Below, piece after piece: positions 58,939-64,000 of a stretch of DNA of 64,000 nt; position 1 is the first letter of the stretch; each line of letters opens with the position of its first letter. The notes under the pieces were generated by a model. It did not search any database. It was given only the letters and a program-made list of their open reading frames with translations, and was not told where the DNA came from. This DNA comes from Viscum album (lineage: Eukaryota > Streptophyta > Magnoliopsida > Santalales > Viscaceae), in assembly GCA_963277665.1 (NCBI GenBank), contig OY728131.1, forward strand, positions 1,392,486,688 to 1,392,550,687, given 5' to 3'. The position numbers and the translations under genes are program-made.

Positions 58939-61746
58939 GATTTGGTGGATGGAATAGGATTCCAATCCAAATTACTAGAATCATGTATACATAAAGGGGA
59001 ATAAAATGTGATAGTATAGTGAGATTAAATACCCCTAAAATACTAAGTGTGATATTCCTTCCAAAAAACACTTATCAAGACCTCAATCATCTAACCAGGT
59101 ATTTTCAAGCATAACATGAGTACCCCTATATTAACTTGGGTGAGGCAATCAAGATAAGAGTAACTCAATATTTTAATACTGGGTATTCTCAAGCTCAACA
59201 TGGTTATCCCTTGATTGTCCATAGTTGGTTTATTAATGTAATTTTATTTTGGATACACTAAATGGGAATCCCTACTGGTTACGATATCATAATAATAGAT
59301 TTTAGTTAATCTATAAGATGGATTTGGAAAAAGAGATATCCATACAGCTATACAAGAAACAAAATTTTTATGATTGGGATGATTCCATACCTAAATAATC
59401 ATGACTTTCTTGAATGATAAATAGTTTAAGTTATTTTGAAATATGGATCTTGGCTCAATAATAGATAGGATGTATGGGGTCACCAATTTTAGTAGGAGAA
59501 CATTCATTAAATTTCCTTGATGAAATGATAAAAGACATGATATTCATATGATAAAGAGTTATTTTATAGGTAAATGAAACATAATCATCAAACTAACCTT
59601 TATATTATTCCTTGAAATGATAAACTTAAATTAAGAAACTCCTAAGATTGGTACATTAAGAAAATTTCTTGAGAAAGTGAAATATTTTATGTGATAGAAC
59701 AATTCCTTTCTATGTAACTTATAGTTGAAATTGATCAAAAATTTGTTATAATTACTTATGTAAGGATGGAATGATTTATTTAAGGCATAAAAGTAATTTA
59801 ATGAATAATTAAACTAATGAAATCTAATCTCATATACTAAATATGAATGGGTATGTTAATGACATTCAATATGATTGAATATTTTTGGAGAGACTAAAAA
59901 TTTCCTATAAGGATTTTTTGGGTTAGGGGATTCATACTATTATCATTTATAAAAATATTTCTATAAAGTGAATGAATTCAATAAATTCCTATGTGATATT
60001 CTCAAAGTGTTGAGAATAGATGAACTAGGAATATCATGTATGGATTCCGGTAATGTGAGAAAAGTATGAGTAAAGTTCAAACTAGAAGAATAAAACATTA
60101 TTGTAAAATTTCAACAATGTTTATTTGAGAAGTCGATCAATTTCGTTGAAACATATGGATTTAAAGAAGAAATGGCAATAATTCAATTTGATTGGATTAT
60201 GCAAGATGTTCCCTAATAAGTTTGATAACTTCATGGAATTTCCATGATAGGTATGGATGTTAGAGAAATTAATTCTTTAATTTTGAAGGGTATATGATAC
60301 TGAGTCAATGTTTTACGAGTGTAGTAAGAACACAGTAGTTCAAAATCAAATGAATAACTAATTTAGCTTGTATTTTTCATTCAAGTGGTGAAGTAAATAC
60401 ATACTACATCAAGGTTTTTGAAAGTAATTTTTTTTTCAAGATCAAATGAACCACAAAGTAAAATATGTGTATATTCATCTCATTTACCTTATGTTATAAG
60501 AGATAATGTTTGATAAAATATATTTTTATGATAAAATTAAATGCATACACGTGATTTATAATTAATTGTATTTATATAACATGTTTTTATAAATATATTC
60601 AGATAAAATTGTTTATCCAAGATAAAAAACTTTATCCAATATGAAATTTTTGATCTAAATATTTGTTAAAATGTGAGGGAATATATTCTCATCATCCATA
60701 GATGAGATATTTTAATAAAATATTATTCATAAAAGGAAAGTTTTTAAATGTATATAATACCATTTATGATATGGAATCAATATTTTATTTTTAGATATTC
60801 CTATTAAAAGAAAATAAATGTTATTTCTTAAAATCTGAATTAGTTTTTATTCAATATTAGAAAAGTATTACAAAGATAATAAGAAATATAAGAACCTAGT
60901 GGGAGTATTTTTCAACTTATAGAATTTTAAATTTAGTAAATAAAAGATTGTATTGGTCTAAATTTGAATTATTTTTCACTTAATATCCTAAAGAGTTGGG
61001 GTATGATAGATTAAATAAAAATGTAAATAGTTACATTTTATTACTATGAGAAATTAAATATCACTATTAATTAAATTATTTTACTAGTCTAATATTATGA
61101 TAATTATGTACTTAGAAAGATATCTAAGTTTACAATAGGAAAATTATAACATTTGATGTTATGAAATTAAGGAGTTTGAATATAAGTTCAAAGATTTGAA
61201 CTTAATGAATGTGATTCCTAAGTCTCACCATTATTAAACCTTAATTTATTTTTAATAGTTAATCACTAAGTGGCTGGTGGGGGTATTTAATCATATGGTC
61301 ACATAAGGATATGAAAATAATTACATATGGATGTAATATTCAAAAATCCATTTCTATAGTAACTGTATGAGGATAATGTTATATTTATATGTATTTAACA
61401 CTTATGATATTGGTTGTAATGGTTGTAAAAATATCATGTTATTATAATAAATGTAAAATTTATTTATCATTCATTCTTGTGTGTTAGAGATTATTTTACA
61501 CGAACAGTCAAATGATAAATATCCCCTCAAAGTACAAACTTTGAGTTGTACCGAATCGATGATCATCATGGAGTATAATGAGTTATGATTATATATAAAT
61601 TATAGATTGAATAGATTGTTATATCTATTATAAATGATTTTATATGAGATATCAAATAATATATTCTTGAGGTAATAAGTAATTATTTATTAATTGTATT
61701 GGTCCACTAAAGTATATCTCCTGGAATATCATATGTTCATGGATAT
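58939..61746. other. AT-rich intergenic or decayed element sequence
   Basis: No supported gene. Short open stretches (for example near 60050-60230) are too brief and mutated to assign. An imperfect pair of blocks containing GGTATTTTCAAGC / GGTATTCTCAAGC with AACATG after it lies near 59098 and 59185. Text like CTAGTGGGAGTATTT (60898) is found in some retroelement tails, but nothing else supports one here. Confidence 0.45.
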
Positions 61747-64000
61747 TGTAACACCCCAATAATTTCAAATAGTAATTATATTTTAATTAAATATTCATTT
61801 TGAAGGATTTTTAATTAATACCTTTATAAACTAAATTATTTTGTGTAATAAAAATATATTTTTATTCAAGGTTATAAAATATTACTTTTAGTGAAATATT
61901 ATTTTCATTAAATAAATGTTTTTTAATAAGTTAAAATATATTATTTATTTCAAAATATGTTTTCATATAAAATTTTGGGAATATATTATTAGTTGGAAAT
62001 AAAAAATATTTTGATTTAAAATTATCAACAAATATTATATAATGTGGTATTAATTTAAAAAAACCTTTTTAATATAAATATATTTACTTGATTTTTTTAT
62101 TTTAAATATAAATTTTTAATAATCAAATTGTTTTAAAATATAAAATGATTATATTTTACATGTATATAATGAAATGAAAATATTTATGACACTAATTTTA
62201 CCTTTATTTTGACATAAATATAATCTGAAAAATATAATCTATATTAATATTTTAATGGTAATGATAATTATACTAATGATAATAATAATTATAATTAATC
62301 GTAAGACATTTTTTTAAGGGAATTATTATTACTTTATAAAAATAAAATATTTTATAAGTATATAAATATTTCTTTATTAAAAAAACGCACTTCATGTGTA
62401 TATACTAAAAAAGGTTATGCTTATCTATAAAAAAATATAAAAATTAAAAAAAATGTTATTAATAAAAATGTGATTTGATTAAAAAAAGTAACATGTTTTT
62501 TTAATAAATAATTATGTAATAATATATTTTTATATTAATTATTACTTGACAAAAATAGATAATATAATAATATATCATTGTAGTGGTAATGATGACATGA
62601 CAAAAAAGTCAAACAAGTGAGATAATAAAATATAAAGTGAGAAACGTGAGATAGAAAGAAAGAAAAAAAATGTAAGTTAAAAAAATAGATAAAAAACGTG
62701 GAATGATGTTTATTAAAACAATGCTAAAGAAAATTAATAAATAAAGGAACAAAAAATGATGATAAAAAATAATGATTGATGTTTTTTTTTAAAAATAACG
62801 TGAAAGGCCAAAAGAAGATAAGAAATAATATATATATATATATATATAATAGGTCAATAATTGATGTAACTGACACATAATAGAATAAAATATAAATATA
62901 AGTAACAACTCACCATTTGGATTTTATATGCAATATAATAATAATAAAAACAATATATTTGGAAGAAAAGGAGACTCATGTTTTTGTTTGGTTAGCGTAT
63001 GGTTTTATTGGGTCATTGTTTTTTTTAAATATATTATAAAACAAAACTCAGCTTCTCTCAAAAGCTTAACGAGTCCACAAATTTTATAAATATGGAGAAT
63101 CCTTCCTCCATGGTCATGAGACATAATCCATACCAATCCTTTGATAAGAAAGTAGGATATTTCCTCTCCACTTTGTTCTCCACTAGCAAGTAAGGTGTTT
63201 ATTATTTTCAAATTTATTTTGTAAGGGTTCATTATAATTTTTCTCGAATATTTATTTTACGATCTTATGACTTGTAAGGGTTATGTTTTAATATTTTTCA
63301 TTAAACGTATATTTTTTAAGGGTTTAATTAATTTGATCAACTTGGTTGTCAATTGTTTTACAAAGGTATACACAAATATACTTGTGTATAAATGTTTATA
63401 TGAATCTATATATTTAATTATAACATATTATTTTACGAACTGGATTATGATTTTAAAATCTATATATTGAAAGTATTTTAATTTTTTTTCTCAAACCATG
63501 TTCATATAAAATGTTACATGTCTATATATATATATATATATAAGAAACTGCATCTATCTATATAACCTGGAATTTTTAAAATGATAATGGTTTTAAATTT
63601 TAAGTATTTATCTCTAAATCTTATGGTTTGTGAGGGTTTAAGTCGGTCAAATTACGGTAGTTATATGTGTGAATATACATATATATATATGTGTGTGTAC
63701 ACAGATATATTTTATTATTTTATGAGTACATAAGTTAAGGGTTATTTTAATTTATAATTATTTTCTGTTATACACTTAGTGTATATTCGGACATACACAC
63801 ATAATTAAATCTATTTTTATTTTATGATATTATATATGATTTAAAATCTTTAAAAAAAGACTTCGGTGCGAATAAAGTTTCAGGTTCAAATGGATTGGTA
63901 TATTTATTACACATACACCCATATGGTTTTAATCCACCCATTTTTAATTCTATCAAGTGTTATTATATCCGTAATCCTGATTATGCACTTAGTATATAAT
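61747..64000 (+). repeat. Possible LTR beginning, running out of the window
   Basis: TGTAACACCCCAATAATTTC at 61747 is a typical plant Gypsy LTR start. There is no purine tract before it, so it would be a 5' or solo LTR, or an old 3' LTR. What follows is extremely AT-rich with (TA)n runs near 62828 and 63520. No partner copy was found, so this is tentative. Confidence 0.35.

Noticed and set aside
62820..62860. (TA)n run as a replication origin or matrix-attachment site
   Set aside because: Simple TA repeats are frequent in this AT-rich DNA (also near 8520, 15275, 63520), and nothing specific supports such a role.

Overview
The window looks like nuclear DNA of a seed plant with a large, repeat-rich genome. 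It is AT-rich and has no intact host gene, rRNA gene or CRISPR. Almost everything from about 1.1 kb to 58.9 kb is a nest of LTR retrotransposons. Their primer-binding sites follow the plant pattern (complement of the 3' end of initiator tRNA-Met). The species cannot be named from this sequence.

Layout, outermost to innermost (R1-R8 are names used only here). R1 (1108-58938, +) has ~3.0 kb LTRs and a short decayed interior (53807-55967). Its 5' LTR was split by R2 (3090-52772, +), a Ty3/Gypsy element with ~3.65 kb LTRs and a broken gag-pol (45.7-49.1 kb). The 5' LTR of R2 was hit three times. R3 (4023-15475, -, TSD TACAT) is a young non-autonomous Gypsy element with 4.7 kb LTRs whose only recognisable gene is a small two-zinc-knuckle ORF. 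A second insertion (17088-26465) looks like a Copia-type LTR that received a Gypsy gag-pol (R5) and an inverted LTR of the same family (R6). R7 (26504-44423, -, TSD ATGAT) is a Copia element with gag, pol and a long extra ORF after pol. The 5' LTR of R7 contains R8 (37379-43135, -), a Copia element that lost most of its integrase.

The two points most worth following are these. (1) The LTRs of R3 and R2 carry a ~190-bp-period array of hairpin motifs just downstream of a TATA box and upstream of a conserved AAG|GTAAGG. In R3 the loop-proximal stems of the three units differ by compensatory changes. (2) R7 has a ~2.4-kb sense reading frame between RNase H and the 3' LTR, with an acidic middle and a coiled-coil-like C-terminus. 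Several LTR families here also carry arrays of short palindromic motifs (R1 CATGGTTT/AAACCATG, R3 TTGCG..GCAA, R8 GCGCAAGT/ACTTGCGC).

The flanks (1-1107 and 58939-64000) are very AT-rich. A possible further LTR starts at 61747. Apart from the R3 zinc-knuckle ORF, every coding region is a decayed pseudogene, and many internal stops are explained by single C-to-T changes (CAG, CAA or CGA to stop). All calls come from reading the sequence by eye; no alignment or database search was run.
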